The position numbers and the translations under genes were made by a program. Shown here one piece after another: positions 40,454-49,975 of a stretch of 64,000 bases of DNA. Under the pieces are notes generated by a model. It made no database searches and was not told where the DNA came from. It worked only from the letters and a program-made list of their open reading frames with translations. This DNA comes from an uncultured Bradyrhizobium sp. (GTDB lineage: Bacteria; Pseudomonadota; Alphaproteobacteria; Rhizobiales; Xanthobacteraceae). Numbering within the stretch: the stretch's first letter is position 1; each line of letters opens with the position of its first letter. The stretch spans positions 124,001 through 188,000 of the forward strand of contig NZ_CANSMR010000007.1 of the NCBI RefSeq assembly GCF_947648125.1, in the 5' to 3' direction.

Positions 40454-42198
40454 GATGTCTCTGTCGCCGGGAGTGTAACCGTAAAGGTCGACCCCTGTCC
40501 GGGGCCCGGGCTCTGTGCGGTCACATGGCCGCCATGCATGTCGATGATGCGCTTGACGATGGAAAGGCCGAGGCCGGTCGAGCTTTCGCCCGCGGTCGGC
40601 TTGGCCGACAGCCGCTGGAACCGGCCGAACAGCCGGCCGAGATCCTCGGGGCTGAGGCCGGGGCCCTGGTCGGCGATCCGGATCACCGTGTCGTCACCCT
40701 CGTGGCTGACCGCGACCGTGATCTTGCCGCCGATCGGCGAGTATTTGATCGCGTTGCTGACGAGGTTGTCGATCGCCTCGCGGATACGGTCGGAGTCGCA
40801 CATCGTGACGAAGTGCTGCGGCCCCGAGACCGAGATGCTCTGCTGCTTGTTGACGGCCGAGGGCAAATTGGCCTCGGTGACCTCGTTGACGAGCGCCGCG
40901 ACGTCGACCGGCTCGCGGCGGATGGTGATGTCGAAGGCGTCGGCCATCGCGTCCGAGATCAAATGGTCGACCATCGAGGTCAGCCGCTTGGTGGCGTCCC
41001 TGATGTGCTCGACCTGGGCGGTGACGCTTTCCTTCGGCGAGCCGGCGCCGATCAATTCGGTCAGCATCTCGGTGCGGCCGAGGATCACGCCGAGCGGATT
41101 CTTCAGATCGTGTGCGACGGTGCCGAGGATTTCATTCTTGAAGCCGTTGGCGCGCTGCAGCCGCAGCCATTGCGCCGACAGCCGCCGGTTGGCCTGCATC
41201 AGCGCGCGGGTGCGCTGCGCGACGCGGTCCTCGAGCTGGGCGTTGGCCTCTTGAAGCTGCTGGTAGAGGATCACGTTGTCGAACGCGATCGACAGCCGGC
41301 TGGAGAAGATCTCGACCAGCGCGCGGTCGGTGTCGGAGAGCTGGCGCTCGGCCTGCAGCAGCACAACGACCTCGCGGCCGCTGCCGGTGCGCGAATAGAG
41401 CACGCTGCGGTGGTCGGCGAACTCGTTCTTGCGGCGCTGGAAGGCTTCCTCCACCATGTGCCGCAGGTCGGGATCGAGCGCCTTCGAGGACGTCGTGCCG
41501 ATGAAGCGGCTGTAGCAGCCCGAGCAGGCCAGCACCGAGAAATCGGCGGCCGCCGAATTGCCGTCGTCGCGCAGCACCAGGATGCCGGCGCAATCGACAT
41601 TGAGCAGCGAGGCGAGTTGCGTCAGCACGCCTTCGGCCAGCCGCTGCATCGACTTGAAGTCGTACAGCGTCGAGGCCGCGTCGATGATGATCTCGAGGCC
41701 GCGCCTGGTCTGCACCATGCGCTCGAGCTGCTGGTAGCTGCGCAGCGCGGCGGTCAGCGAGGTGAACAGCTTGTCGGCGGTGAGCTCGGTCTTCGCCTTG
41801 TAGTCGTTGATGTCGTATTGCACGATGACGCGCCGCTCCGGCGCCTGGCCGGGCTGGCCGGTGCGCAGGATGATGCGGACGGTCTCGTTCTTGATCTCGT
41901 TGCGGATGTACTCGACGAGCTCGAGGCCGGCGACGTCGGTCTCCATGATGACGTCGAGCAGCACGGCTGCGATGTCGGGATTGTCCCGCATCAGCGTGCG
42001 GCCTTCGGCCGCAGAGTAGGCCGACAGGATCTCCAGCGTCGCGCCGTTCAGATTGTAATCGCTGAGTGCAAAACGGGTGCCTTCATGGACGGCGTGATCG
42101 TCGTCGATCACGGCGATCTTCCATTTCCGTACCGGCGAGTCCTCCTGGGGGCTCTCGGTGTCGTCGATCAGTTGGAGGACATCGTCCTGTTCGGCCAT
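40450..42198 (-). CDS. Receiver-DUF3369-histidine kinase
   Basis: 582 aa, no membrane segment. Order: REC (about 27-150; AVIDDDHAVHEG, Asp82), a DUF3369 GAF-like sensor domain (about 170-320; NVDCAGILVLRDDG with a Cys pair CSGCYSRF), a coiled coil, HisKA with GTVAHDLKNPLG (His363) and HATPase ending STGLGLSIVKRIIDMHGG. A soluble kinase with its own N-terminal receiver can accept phosphate from the upstream membrane kinase and pass a signal to the regulator encoded next. It overlaps the upstream gene by 31 nt and the downstream one by 4 nt. Confidence 0.9.
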   Translation of the reverse strand: MAEQDDVLQLIDDTESPQEDSPVRKWKIAVIDDDHAVHEGTRFALSDYNLNGATLEILSAYSAAEGRTLMRDNPDIAAVLLDVIMETDVAGLELVEYIRNEIKNETVRIILRTGQPGQAPERRVIVQYDINDYKAKTELTADKLFTSLTAALRSYQQLERMVQTRRGLEIIIDAASTLYDFKSMQRLAEGVLTQLASLLNVDCAGILVLRDDGNSAAADFSVLACSGCYSRFIGTTSSKALDPDLRHMVEEAFQRRKNEFADHRSVLYSRTGSGREVVVLLQAERQLSDTDRALVEIFSSRLSIAFDNVILYQQLQEANAQLEDRVAQRTRALMQANRRLSAQWLRLQRANGFKNEILGTVAHDLKNPLGVILGRTEMLTELIGAGSPKESVTAQVEHIRDATKRLTSMVDHLISDAMADAFDITIRREPVDVAALVNEVTEANLPSAVNKQQSISVSGPQHFVTMCDSDRIREAIDNLVSNAIKYSPIGGKITVAVSHEGDDTVIRIADQGPGLSPEDLGRLFGRFQRLSAKPTAGESSTGLGLSIVKRIIDMHGGHVTAQSPGPGQGSTFTVTLPATETS

Positions 42199-44249
42199 TG
42201 ACTGGTTCCGTCGGCTGCTGCGTCAGTGATCGTGGGCTGTCCCTTGGCGATCCTGGGCATGATAATGCGAAAAGTGGTGCCTTGTCCTACCCTTGACTCC
42301 AGCATCATGCGTCCGCCGAGCTGCTGGGTGACGAGGTTATAGACGATATGAAGGCCGAGGCCCGTACCACCTTCGTTGCGGCGCGTCGTAAAGAACGGGT
42401 CGAACGCCTGTCGCTGCACGTCCGGCGTCATGCCAGCCCCGTCGTCCGCGAAGATGATCTCGACATCATCAGCGCCGCGGCCGCGGGCCGAGATCGTGAT
42501 GTTGCCGGAGCGGCCGCCCGCGAAGGCATGATTGACGGCGTTGAGGAAAAGATTGGTTAAGATCTGGCCATAGGCGCCGGGATAGCCGTCGATCAGGAGG
42601 CCGTCGGGCACATCGACGGACAGCGCGATCGCGGCCTTCTTCAGCACCGGCCGCAGGCTCGCCACGATCTGGTCGGTCGATTCACTCAAGGCAAACTGGC
42701 GGCGCTCGGCATGCGAGCGATCGACGGCGACTTGTTTGAACGACTGGATCAGTTCGCCGGCGCGCTGCAGATTCGAGACCAGTTGCTGCGATGCGTCACG
42801 CGAGGCGCGCACGAATTCGTCGAGTTTGGAACGGCGCAGCGGCTCGGTATTCAGGTCGTTCTCGAACATCTCGCTGCGGCGGGCAAAGCTCGAGGCGACC
42901 GTCAGGCTGATGCCGATCGGGTTGTTGACCTCGTGGGCGACGCCCGCAACGAGGCCGCCGAGCGCGGCGAGGCGCTCGGCATCGATCAGGTTCTGCTGGG
43001 CGGCGTTGAGCTCGAGCAGCGCGCTCTCGGCCTTCTCCTTGGCGGTGCGCAGCTCGTCCTCGGTCTTGCGCTTGGCGATCGCGTTTTCGCGGAACACCTC
43101 GACCGCACGCGCCATCGCGCCGACCTCGTCCTTGGCAGAGGTGCCCTGTACCGGCCGGTCGAGGTCGCCCGAGGTGATGGTGCGCATCGCGGCCATGATC
43201 TGCGCCAGCGGCAGCCGGATCGACAATGCAATCATGACGCCGGCCGACATGATGACGCCGAGGAAGATCACGGCGATCGACAGCACCCGGCGCGAGATCG
43301 ACGTCAGCGTCTTGTCGAACGTCTCCTGCGCCTTCTGCTCGCGCTGGCGCATCTTCACCGAGAGATCGTCGATCGCGCCGATCGCATCCGCCTGGCTGGC
43401 GTCGATCGAGTTGCGCAACAGATCGGTGCGGTTGGTGAGCTGTTCGCTGAGCTTGCCTAATCCGTCGCGCAGCTCGGCGGTCTTGACCTTGAGCCGCGCC
43501 AGCGCCATGCGCTGCAGATCGTTCTCGGCGAGATCGGTCATGACGGGAATCGTCTTCTCGATCGTATCGATGTTGCGGCGGGCTTCCTCGGCCGACGAGG
43601 AGGCCAGCGAGAGGTAGTAGGCGTTGGCGGCGACCAGCAGCGAAGTGAAGGCTTCGCGCGACTTGCCGAGCGCGGGCCAGATCAGCGCGTCGCGATGGCC
43701 GGTGGCGCCCTCGATGATCGAATAGAGCCCCGCCATGTCCTTGGTCGGCGTCAGCACCTCTTCGTCATAGGTCTTGGAGATCTTGGTCTGTACGGTGCGC
43801 AATTCGCCGAAGCCGTCGAGGAAACGACTGGTGACGCGCTCCAGCTGCTCGACCGAGCCCGACAGCATCGGGTCGGTCGAAGCCCGGTTGGTCAGCGTGC
43901 CGAGCACCGCTTCGCGGAGCAGCAGGATTTCCGCGAACAGGTCCGGGCTCGGCTGGTTGATGTAGCGATGGATCAGGTTCTGCAGACGGCTGGTCTCGCT
44001 TTCGAGCTTGGCCAGGATCTTGTCGGATTCCCGGACCTGGCGGACATCGTCCCAGGCCGAGCCGAGCACCTTCGAGCCGTTCCAGATCAGCACCGCGAGC
44101 ACGACCACGACGGCGGAATTGAGCAGCGCGATCGAAAGAATGCGCCAGCGGATCGGCACCGCGCGCAGCAACTGGACGATCCGGAAACGGCCCTGCGGCC
44201 CAAAGGCCGCCCGCCGTCGCATCGTCCCGTCCTGTTTGGGCGCGTCCAA
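42168..44249 (-). CDS. Membrane sensor histidine kinase with HAMP
   Basis: 693 aa from TTG 44249 with GGAG about 10 nt upstream; ATG 44222 is the alternative. TM1 is near 35-57, a long helical periplasmic domain (about 60-320) follows, TM2 is near 325-345, then HAMP, a coiled coil, HisKA with AGVAHEVNNPIGI (His439) and HATPase with EGGTGLGLHIVYNLVTQQ. The domain set resembles DctB/TorS-like kinases that work with a periplasmic binding protein. The TRAP solute-binding protein gene ends 7 nt upstream, which supports a partner role. Confidence 0.9.
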   Translation of the reverse strand: MDAPKQDGTMRRRAAFGPQGRFRIVQLLRAVPIRWRILSIALLNSAVVVVLAVLIWNGSKVLGSAWDDVRQVRESDKILAKLESETSRLQNLIHRYINQPSPDLFAEILLLREAVLGTLTNRASTDPMLSGSVEQLERVTSRFLDGFGELRTVQTKISKTYDEEVLTPTKDMAGLYSIIEGATGHRDALIWPALGKSREAFTSLLVAANAYYLSLASSSAEEARRNIDTIEKTIPVMTDLAENDLQRMALARLKVKTAELRDGLGKLSEQLTNRTDLLRNSIDASQADAIGAIDDLSVKMRQREQKAQETFDKTLTSISRRVLSIAVIFLGVIMSAGVMIALSIRLPLAQIMAAMRTITSGDLDRPVQGTSAKDEVGAMARAVEVFRENAIAKRKTEDELRTAKEKAESALLELNAAQQNLIDAERLAALGGLVAGVAHEVNNPIGISLTVASSFARRSEMFENDLNTEPLRRSKLDEFVRASRDASQQLVSNLQRAGELIQSFKQVAVDRSHAERRQFALSESTDQIVASLRPVLKKAAIALSVDVPDGLLIDGYPGAYGQILTNLFLNAVNHAFAGGRSGNITISARGRGADDVEIIFADDGAGMTPDVQRQAFDPFFTTRRNEGGTGLGLHIVYNLVTQQLGGRMMLESRVGQGTTFRIIMPRIAKGQPTITDAAADGTSQWPNRTMSSN

Positions 44250-44256
44250 GATCCGG

Positions 44257-45246
44257 TCACTCCATGTTGCGGATGCGTTCGATCAGCGCTGATATCGTCG
44301 GATCGCGCTCCGCCTTGGCATAGATGCCGGCCATCGCCGCCTCGAACGGCTTACGGTCGAAATCGGTCACGACCTTGACGCCGGCCAGCTCCGCCTGCTT
44401 GCGCGAGCGCTCCTCGAGCTCCCGCCACTTCTCGCGCATGTAGATGCTGGAGCGCTGCGCGGCTTCGCGGAAGATGGTCTGCTCGTCCGGCGTGAGGCTG
44501 GCCCAGGCCTTGCGTGACATCACCAGCACTTCGGGGCTCACGGTGTGCTGGGTCAAGGTGTAGTAGCCGGCGTATTTGTAGTGGCCGGTGGTGACGAAGG
44601 ACGGCCAGTTGTTCTCCGCGCCATCGATCAGCCGGTTGGCGAGCCCGGTCAGCACCTGGCCGTAGGCCATCTCGACCGGCTGGGCGCCGAGCGCGCGGAT
44701 CATCTCCGACATCTGTGCGGATTGCTGCACACGCAGCCGCAGCCCCTTGAGGTCGTCGAGCGAACGCACCGGGCGGACGCTGTTATAGATCGAGCGGGCG
44801 CCGGAATCGTAGAAGGTCAGCCCGACGAAGCCGTGGGCCTCGAGACTGTTCAGGATCTCGTTGCCGATCGGTCCATCCAGCACATGTTGCAGGTGCTCAA
44901 GGGATCGAAACAGGAACGGCATCGCCAGCACATTCACGGAAGGCACCATGGTTCCGATCAGCGCCACATTGGTCCGGTTCAGGTCGATGGCGCCGGCCCG
45001 CGTCTGCTCCAGCGTCTCCTTTTCCTCGCCGAGCTGGCGGGAATGGAAGACCACGATGCGGTGTCGGCCGCCGGTGCGCTCGGCGATCAGGCGGTCCATG
45101 TAATTCAGCGCCTGGACCGTCGGATAGTCTTCATTCTGGGTATCGGCGGTGCGGAATTCGCGCGCGAAAGCGCTCGCCGAGACCGCTGTCCATAGCAGCG
45201 CAACGGCAAGCGTTATTGTCCGCGAAAGGCCGGCGCGGCGATACAC
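44257..45246 (-). CDS. TRAP-type solute-binding protein (DctP family) without permease
   Basis: 329 aa from GTG 45246 with GGGGAA upstream. A signal peptide ends at SASAFA. The DctP family pattern is seen in DYPTVQALNYMDRLIAERTGG, QTRAGAIDLNRTNVALIG, DLKGLRLRVQQS and ANRLIDGAENNWPSF; Arg in GLRLRVQ normally binds the ligand carboxylate. No DctQ or DctM permease genes are in the window. Instead the gene leads a kinase-kinase-regulator set, so it probably presents an organic acid to the sensor rather than to a transporter. Ligand unknown. Confidence 0.88.
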   Translation of the reverse strand: MYRRAGLSRTITLAVALLWTAVSASAFAREFRTADTQNEDYPTVQALNYMDRLIAERTGGRHRIVVFHSRQLGEEKETLEQTRAGAIDLNRTNVALIGTMVPSVNVLAMPFLFRSLEHLQHVLDGPIGNEILNSLEAHGFVGLTFYDSGARSIYNSVRPVRSLDDLKGLRLRVQQSAQMSEMIRALGAQPVEMAYGQVLTGLANRLIDGAENNWPSFVTTGHYKYAGYYTLTQHTVSPEVLVMSRKAWASLTPDEQTIFREAAQRSSIYMREKWRELEERSRKQAELAGVKVVTDFDRKPFEAAMAGIYAKAERDPTISALIERIRNME

Positions 45247-45429
45247 AGGCTACAATTCCCCTTGTGATTTGTGTCCGGGACGGGAGCAAAAGGTTCAACG
45301 CTTTTAGCAGAAGGGCAGTGGTTCGCCCATCGGCCAAAACGTTAAAACCGCGCCGCAACCAGCGGTGTCGATTGAATTTGCGGTTGTAGCGCCGTATGAC
45401 CGCGTGTTGGCATCCGGGAACGGCTCGTC

Positions 45430-46773
45430 GTGAAGTTCGCCTTGAAGCTCGCCTTGAAGCTCTTGCACCTCGTCCCGCACCTCGTCGTCGCGGCCCTTCT
45501 GCTTGTGGCGCCAGCGCAGGCGGCAACCGAGATCATGTGGTGGCACGCGATGTCGGGCGAGCTCGGCAAGCAGCTCGAGCGGCTCGCCGCCGACTTCAAC
45601 GCCTCGCAATCCGACTACCGGATCGTGCCCGCCTACAAGGGCAACTATACGGAGACCGTCACCGCGGCGATCTTCGCGTTCCGCTCGCGCAGCCAGCCGG
45701 CGATCGTTCAGGTCAATGAGATTGCCACCGCAACCATGATGGCGGCGCGCGGTGCGATCTATCCGGTGTTCGAGCTGATGCGCGATCAATCGGAGGCGTT
45801 CGCGCCGTCGGCCTATCTGCCCGCGGTGGCCGGCTACTATGCCGATGTCGACGGCAACATGCTGTCGTTCCCGTTCAATGCCTCGACGCCGATCCTCTAC
45901 TACAACAAGGATATGTTCCGCTCCGCCGGGCTCGATCCGAGCGTGCCTCCGAAGACCTGGCCGGAGCTCGGCGTCGTCGCCAAGCGGCTGCGTGCGGCCG
46001 GTGCGATGTGCGGCGTGACCACATCATGGCCATCCTGGATCAATGTCGAGAACTTCTCGGCGTTTCACAATCTGCCGATCGCGACCAAGGCCAACGGCTT
46101 CTCCGGGCTCGACGCGCAGCTGATCTTCAACAACCCGCTGGTGGTGCGCCACATCGCGCAACTCGCGCAGTGGCAGGCCGACAAGACCTTCGACTATAGC
46201 GGCCGCGGCCAGACCGCCGAGCCGCGCTTTCAGAAGGGGGAGTGCGGTGTCTTCATCGGCTCGTCGGGCACGCGCGCCGACATCAAGGCCAATTCGAAAT
46301 TCGAGGTCGGCTACGGCATGATGCCGTATGATCCCGACGTGCAGGGCGCGCCGCAGAATTCGATCATCGGCGGCGCGACGCTGTGGGTGCTGCGCGACCG
46401 GCCGCGCGCCGAATATGCCGGGGTGGCAAAATTCTTCGCCTATCTGTCGCGGCCCGAGGTGCAGGCCGCCTGGCACCAGAACACGGGTTACCTGCCGATC
46501 ACCCGCGCCGCATTCGATCTCAGTCGCACGCAGGGATTCTACGAGCGCAATCCCGGCGCCTCGATCTCGATCGAGGAGGTCACGCTGAAGCCGCCGACCG
46601 ACAATTCCAAGGGCATCCGGCTCGGCTCGTTCGTCCTGATCCGCGACGTGATCGAGGAAGAGCTCGAGCAGGTGTTCGCCGGCAAGCGTTCGGCGCAGGC
46701 CGCGATGGACAACGCCGTCGAACGCGGCAACCGCCTGCTGCGCCAGTTCGAGCGCGCCAATCCGGACCGGTGA
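45430..46773 (+). CDS. UgpB-like sugar/glycerol-phosphate-binding protein
   Basis: 447 aa from GTG 45430. A signal peptide ends at AQAATE. The extracellular solute-binding family 1 fold is shown by IMWWHAMSGELGKQLERLAADFNASQ, PFNASTPILYYNKDMFR, and a UgpB-type C-terminus (NTGYLPITRAAFD). UgpB binds sn-glycerol 3-phosphate. The ugpA, ugpE and ugpC genes that normally accompany it are not here, and the gene is divergent from the TRAP sensor cluster. It may serve a distant transporter or act in sensing. Confidence 0.85.
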   Translation: MKFALKLALKLLHLVPHLVVAALLLVAPAQAATEIMWWHAMSGELGKQLERLAADFNASQSDYRIVPAYKGNYTETVTAAIFAFRSRSQPAIVQVNEIATATMMAARGAIYPVFELMRDQSEAFAPSAYLPAVAGYYADVDGNMLSFPFNASTPILYYNKDMFRSAGLDPSVPPKTWPELGVVAKRLRAAGAMCGVTTSWPSWINVENFSAFHNLPIATKANGFSGLDAQLIFNNPLVVRHIAQLAQWQADKTFDYSGRGQTAEPRFQKGECGVFIGSSGTRADIKANSKFEVGYGMMPYDPDVQGAPQNSIIGGATLWVLRDRPRAEYAGVAKFFAYLSRPEVQAAWHQNTGYLPITRAAFDLSRTQGFYERNPGASISIEEVTLKPPTDNSKGIRLGSFVLIRDVIEEELEQVFAGKRSAQAAMDNAVERGNRLLRQFERANPDR

Positions 46774-46860
46774 GGGTGGCCGTCTGGTCTGCTCAACTCC
46801 TTGTCCGTCATCCTGAGAGGATGTGAATGTATCGCTCACAAGCGGCGCCACACACTCAGG

Positions 46861-46981
46861 GTCGTCCTGGCGAAAGCCAGGACCCATTACCCCGGCCGCT
46901 CATCGTTGCGCGAGGCTAGGGCCGCGATCCCGCTTACAATCAAATTCGGTGGTTATGGGTCCTGGCTTTCGCCAGGACGAC
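46861..46981. repeat. Palindromic repeat with GIY-YIG-type arms, no gene (copy 3)
   Basis: GTCGTCCTGGCGAAAGCCAG at the left, CTTTCGCCAGGACGAC at the right, with a middle close to that of the element at 39585 (GGGCCGCGATCCCGCTTAC). It lies 22 nt before the start of the phosphotransferase gene. Confidence 0.88.
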
Positions 46982-47003
46982 AGTGTTGAGAGGCCGCGCG
47001 CGA

Positions 47004-47951
47004 ATGCATCTTCCTTCCCTCACCGACTACGATTCCTACCGCGCCTGGCGCGGCGACACGTCGCGCTGGCTGCCGGTGGCGCGTGACATCGCCGACGGCC
47101 ACGGCCTGCGCTGCGACGATCCGCATGTGTTCTCGACCGGCACCAATCTCGTCGTCGGGCTCGACCGTGAGCTGATCCTGAAACTGTTCCCGCCGTTTCT
47201 GCGGCCGCAATTCGTGTCCGAACGCGGTGCGCTCGCACAACTGCGCGGACGGCTCGGCATTCCGATCCCCGATCTTGTCGCGGAGGGCGAGCGCGACGGC
47301 TGGCCCTATCTCGTCATCACGCACCTCGCCGGCACCGTCGGCTCGGAGGTATGGCCATCGCTGTCGGAAGCCGAACGGGAGCGCGTGCTCGGTGAGATCG
47401 GCGCCGTGATCGCCGAGGTGCAGCGCGTGCCGCCCGGCAGCCTGCTGGCGATCGAGCCGCGCTGGGAGGCCTTCATGCGCGGGCAGATCGCGCAGTGCCG
47501 GGCGCGGCATGAGCGGCTCGGTCTGCCGGCGAAATTCCTCACCTCGCTCGACGATCTCCTGCGTGACGCCGTTGAGTTGATCCCGATGCGCGCGCCGCCG
47601 GTGATCCTGACCGGCGAGTACATTCCGGAGAATTTCCTGCTCGGCCGCCGCGCCGACGGCTGGCACGTCGCCGGCCTGTTCGACTTCGGCGACGTCCGCA
47701 CGGGGTGGGGCGAGTACGACCTGCTCGGTCCCAGCGCCTTCATGGCCGCCGGTCATCCGCGCCGGGTCCGCAGCCTGTTCGACGGCTACGGCATCCCGCG
47801 CAGCGAGGTGACGTTCGCGCTGAAGCGGCGGCTGATGGCGCTCATGATGCTGCACTCGGCCAGCGATCCGCTCCGGCACATCTGCATCGCGGGCTGGCCG
47901 GACCGGGTCGACGATCTCGTGCAGTTGCAGGAGCTGATCTGGCCCGGCTAG
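47004..47951 (+). CDS. Aminoglycoside phosphotransferase-fold protein
   Basis: 315 aa from ATG 47004; a GTG at 46983 falls in the palindromic repeat. It has an APH/choline-kinase-like protein kinase fold: GTNLVVGLDRELILKLFPP in the N-lobe with the Lys, LVITHLAGT at the hinge, TGEYIPENFLL in place of the usual HGDxxxxN catalytic loop, and GLFDFGDVRTG with the metal Asp. Both the His and the catalytic Asp are changed (Thr and Glu, about 203-205), so activity may be altered. No resistance role should be assumed. Confidence 0.75.
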   Translation: MHLPSLTDYDSYRAWRGDTSRWLPVARDIADGHGLRCDDPHVFSTGTNLVVGLDRELILKLFPPFLRPQFVSERGALAQLRGRLGIPIPDLVAEGERDGWPYLVITHLAGTVGSEVWPSLSEAERERVLGEIGAVIAEVQRVPPGSLLAIEPRWEAFMRGQIAQCRARHERLGLPAKFLTSLDDLLRDAVELIPMRAPPVILTGEYIPENFLLGRRADGWHVAGLFDFGDVRTGWGEYDLLGPSAFMAAGHPRRVRSLFDGYGIPRSEVTFALKRRLMALMMLHSASDPLRHICIAGWPDRVDDLVQLQELIWPG

Positions 47952-48138
47952 CTGGTTGGGTGCGATATCGGTCGCCAGCCAGAAAGCGAGCAGTGTCTGG
48001 GAAGTGCTCATTCATTGAGCAGACAGCCTTCCTTTGTATGCAATGCATGCCGTGCTGATCGACGTCAGAACAAGGTGCCTTCGACGATTTCTTCCATATC
48101 TCCTGCGTGTTAGCGCTCCATAAGGTTTCGTTAAGGGT

Positions 48139-48153
48139 TGGCACAATCCTTGC
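48139..48153 (+). promoter_or_regulatory. Sigma-54 (RpoN) type promoter
   Basis: TGGCAC, five bases, TTGC: an exact match to the -24/-12 consensus (TGGCAC-N5-TTGC). It is 44 nt upstream of the binding-protein start, giving a transcript start near 48165. Sigma-54 control fits nitrogen scavenging by the genes that follow. An enhancer site for NtrC was not identified. Confidence 0.75.
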
Positions 48154-48196
48154 GATTCGAGTTCCAAGGCCGTTCTCAAGGGCGTTGGAGCATCAC

Positions 48197-49819
48197 ATGA
48201 AGCGTCGCGATTTCCTCAAATCGGTGTCCGGGCTGGCAGCGGGGGCGCTGGCGCCGACCGCGCCCGCGATCTGGTCGCCGGCCAAGGCCGACGCGCGCTC
48301 CGAGACGCTGCTGATCGTCTCCGAAGGCGGTCCCAACAATCTCGATATCCACGGCATCGGCACCAACGTGCCCGGCTATGAAGTGTCGTGGAATTGCTAC
48401 GACCGGCTGATCAGCCACGAGATGAAGAGCGGTCCGGGCGGCGTGCCCTATTACGACCGCGACAAATTCAAGCCCGAGCTCGCCGAGGACTTCAACATCG
48501 GCGACATGTCGGTCACCTTCAAGCTGCGCAAGAACGCCAAATTCCACGACGGCACGCCGGTGACGGCGAAGGACGTCAAATGGTCGCTCGACCGTGCCGT
48601 CAGCGTCGGCGGCTTCCCGACCTTCCAGATGAGCGCGGGCTCGCTGACCAAGCCCGAGCAGTTCGTTGTCGTCGATGACCACACGGTGCGCGTCGACTTC
48701 CTCAAGAAAGACAAGCTCACGATCCCCGACCTCGCGGTCATCGTGCCCTGCGTCGTCAACTCCGAGCTCGTGAAGAAGAACGCCAGCGAGAAGGATCCGT
48801 GGGGCCTCGAATTCACCAAGCAGCAGACCGCCGGCTCCGGCGCCTACAAGGTGACCAAATGGACCGCGGGCACCGAAGTGGTCATGGAGCGCAACGACGA
48901 CTGGGTCTGCGGTCCGATGCCGAAGATCAAGCGCGTGATCTGGCGCATGGTGCCGCAGGCCGGCAACCGCCGTGCGCTGCTCGAACGCGGCGATGCCGAT
49001 ATCTCCTATGAGCTGCCGTTCAAGGATTTCCAGGAGATGAAGGCGAACGGCAAGCTCAACGTGGTCTCGCTACCGTTCTCCAACGGCATCCAGTACATCG
49101 GCATGAACGTCACCAAGCCGCCGTTCGACAATCCCAAGGTACGGCAGGCGATGGCCTACGCGATGCCGTATCAGAAGATCATGGATGCGGTGCTGTTCGG
49201 CCTCGCCAACCCGATGTTCGGCGCACCAAAGGACAAGCCGACCGAGGTCGCCTGGCCGCAGCCGACCAAATATGTCACCGACATGGAAAAGGCCAAGGCG
49301 CTGCTCGCTGAAGCCGGCTATGCCAACGGCTTCGAGACCACGATCTCGTTCGATCTGAACTTCGCCGGCGTCAACGAGCCGCTCTGCGTGCTGGTGCAGG
49401 AGAGCCTCGCGCAGCTCGGCATCAAGACCACCATCAACAAGGTGCCCGGCGCCAACTGGCGCACCGAACTCACCAAGAAGGAAATGCCGCTGTTCACCAA
49501 CGTGTTCTCGGGCTGGCTCGATTACCCCGAGTACTTCTTCTACTGGTGCTATCACGGCAACAATTCGATCTTCAACACGATGAGCTACAAGTCGCCCGAG
49601 ATGGACAAGCTCATCGACGGTGCGCGCATCGCTGCCGCCACCGGCGACACCGCGGCCTACGACGCCGACGTCAAGGGCTTCATCGATCTCGCCTTCGCCG
49701 ACATCCCGCGCATCCCGCTGTATCAGCCGTTCGTCAACGTCGCGATGCAGAAGAACATCTCGGGCTACCAATACTGGTTCCACCGCCGCCTCGACTATCG
49801 CGCGATGGCGAAGGGGTGA
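48197..49819 (+). CDS. ABC importer substrate-binding protein, peptide family (SBP_bac_5)
   Basis: 540 aa from ATG 48197. The start MKRRDFLKSVSGLAAG is a Tat-type signal (RRDFLK), so it may be exported folded. The body follows the family 5 pattern: NNLDIHGIGTNVPGYEVSWNCY, KLRKNAKFHDGTPVTAKDVKWS, NPKVRQAMAYAMPYQKI. It is the first gene of the sigma-54-type unit; two permeases and a fused ATPase follow. Given the AtzE/AtzF-like enzymes downstream, the ligand may be a urea or ureide derivative rather than a peptide (inference). Confidence 0.9.
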   Translation: MKRRDFLKSVSGLAAGALAPTAPAIWSPAKADARSETLLIVSEGGPNNLDIHGIGTNVPGYEVSWNCYDRLISHEMKSGPGGVPYYDRDKFKPELAEDFNIGDMSVTFKLRKNAKFHDGTPVTAKDVKWSLDRAVSVGGFPTFQMSAGSLTKPEQFVVVDDHTVRVDFLKKDKLTIPDLAVIVPCVVNSELVKKNASEKDPWGLEFTKQQTAGSGAYKVTKWTAGTEVVMERNDDWVCGPMPKIKRVIWRMVPQAGNRRALLERGDADISYELPFKDFQEMKANGKLNVVSLPFSNGIQYIGMNVTKPPFDNPKVRQAMAYAMPYQKIMDAVLFGLANPMFGAPKDKPTEVAWPQPTKYVTDMEKAKALLAEAGYANGFETTISFDLNFAGVNEPLCVLVQESLAQLGIKTTINKVPGANWRTELTKKEMPLFTNVFSGWLDYPEYFFYWCYHGNNSIFNTMSYKSPEMDKLIDGARIAAATGDTAAYDADVKGFIDLAFADIPRIPLYQPFVNVAMQKNISGYQYWFHRRLDYRAMAKG

Positions 49820-49975
49820 GATCATGATGAGCGCGCGCAGCGTGTTCGCGTCTCTCTCGATCGCTCCAGGTGAGGTGAGCACCGCTCTCTTATTCCCTTC
49901 CTCTTTGCGGAGCACCCTGCAAGGGGGCAGTGCAATCGCACATGAAATTGGAGTGGTAACGGCATCGGCAGCCGG

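Noticed and set aside
48050-48130. NtrC enhancer upstream of the sigma-54-type promoter
   Set aside because: I looked for TGCACY-N5-GGTGCA pairs and saw only weak half-sites.
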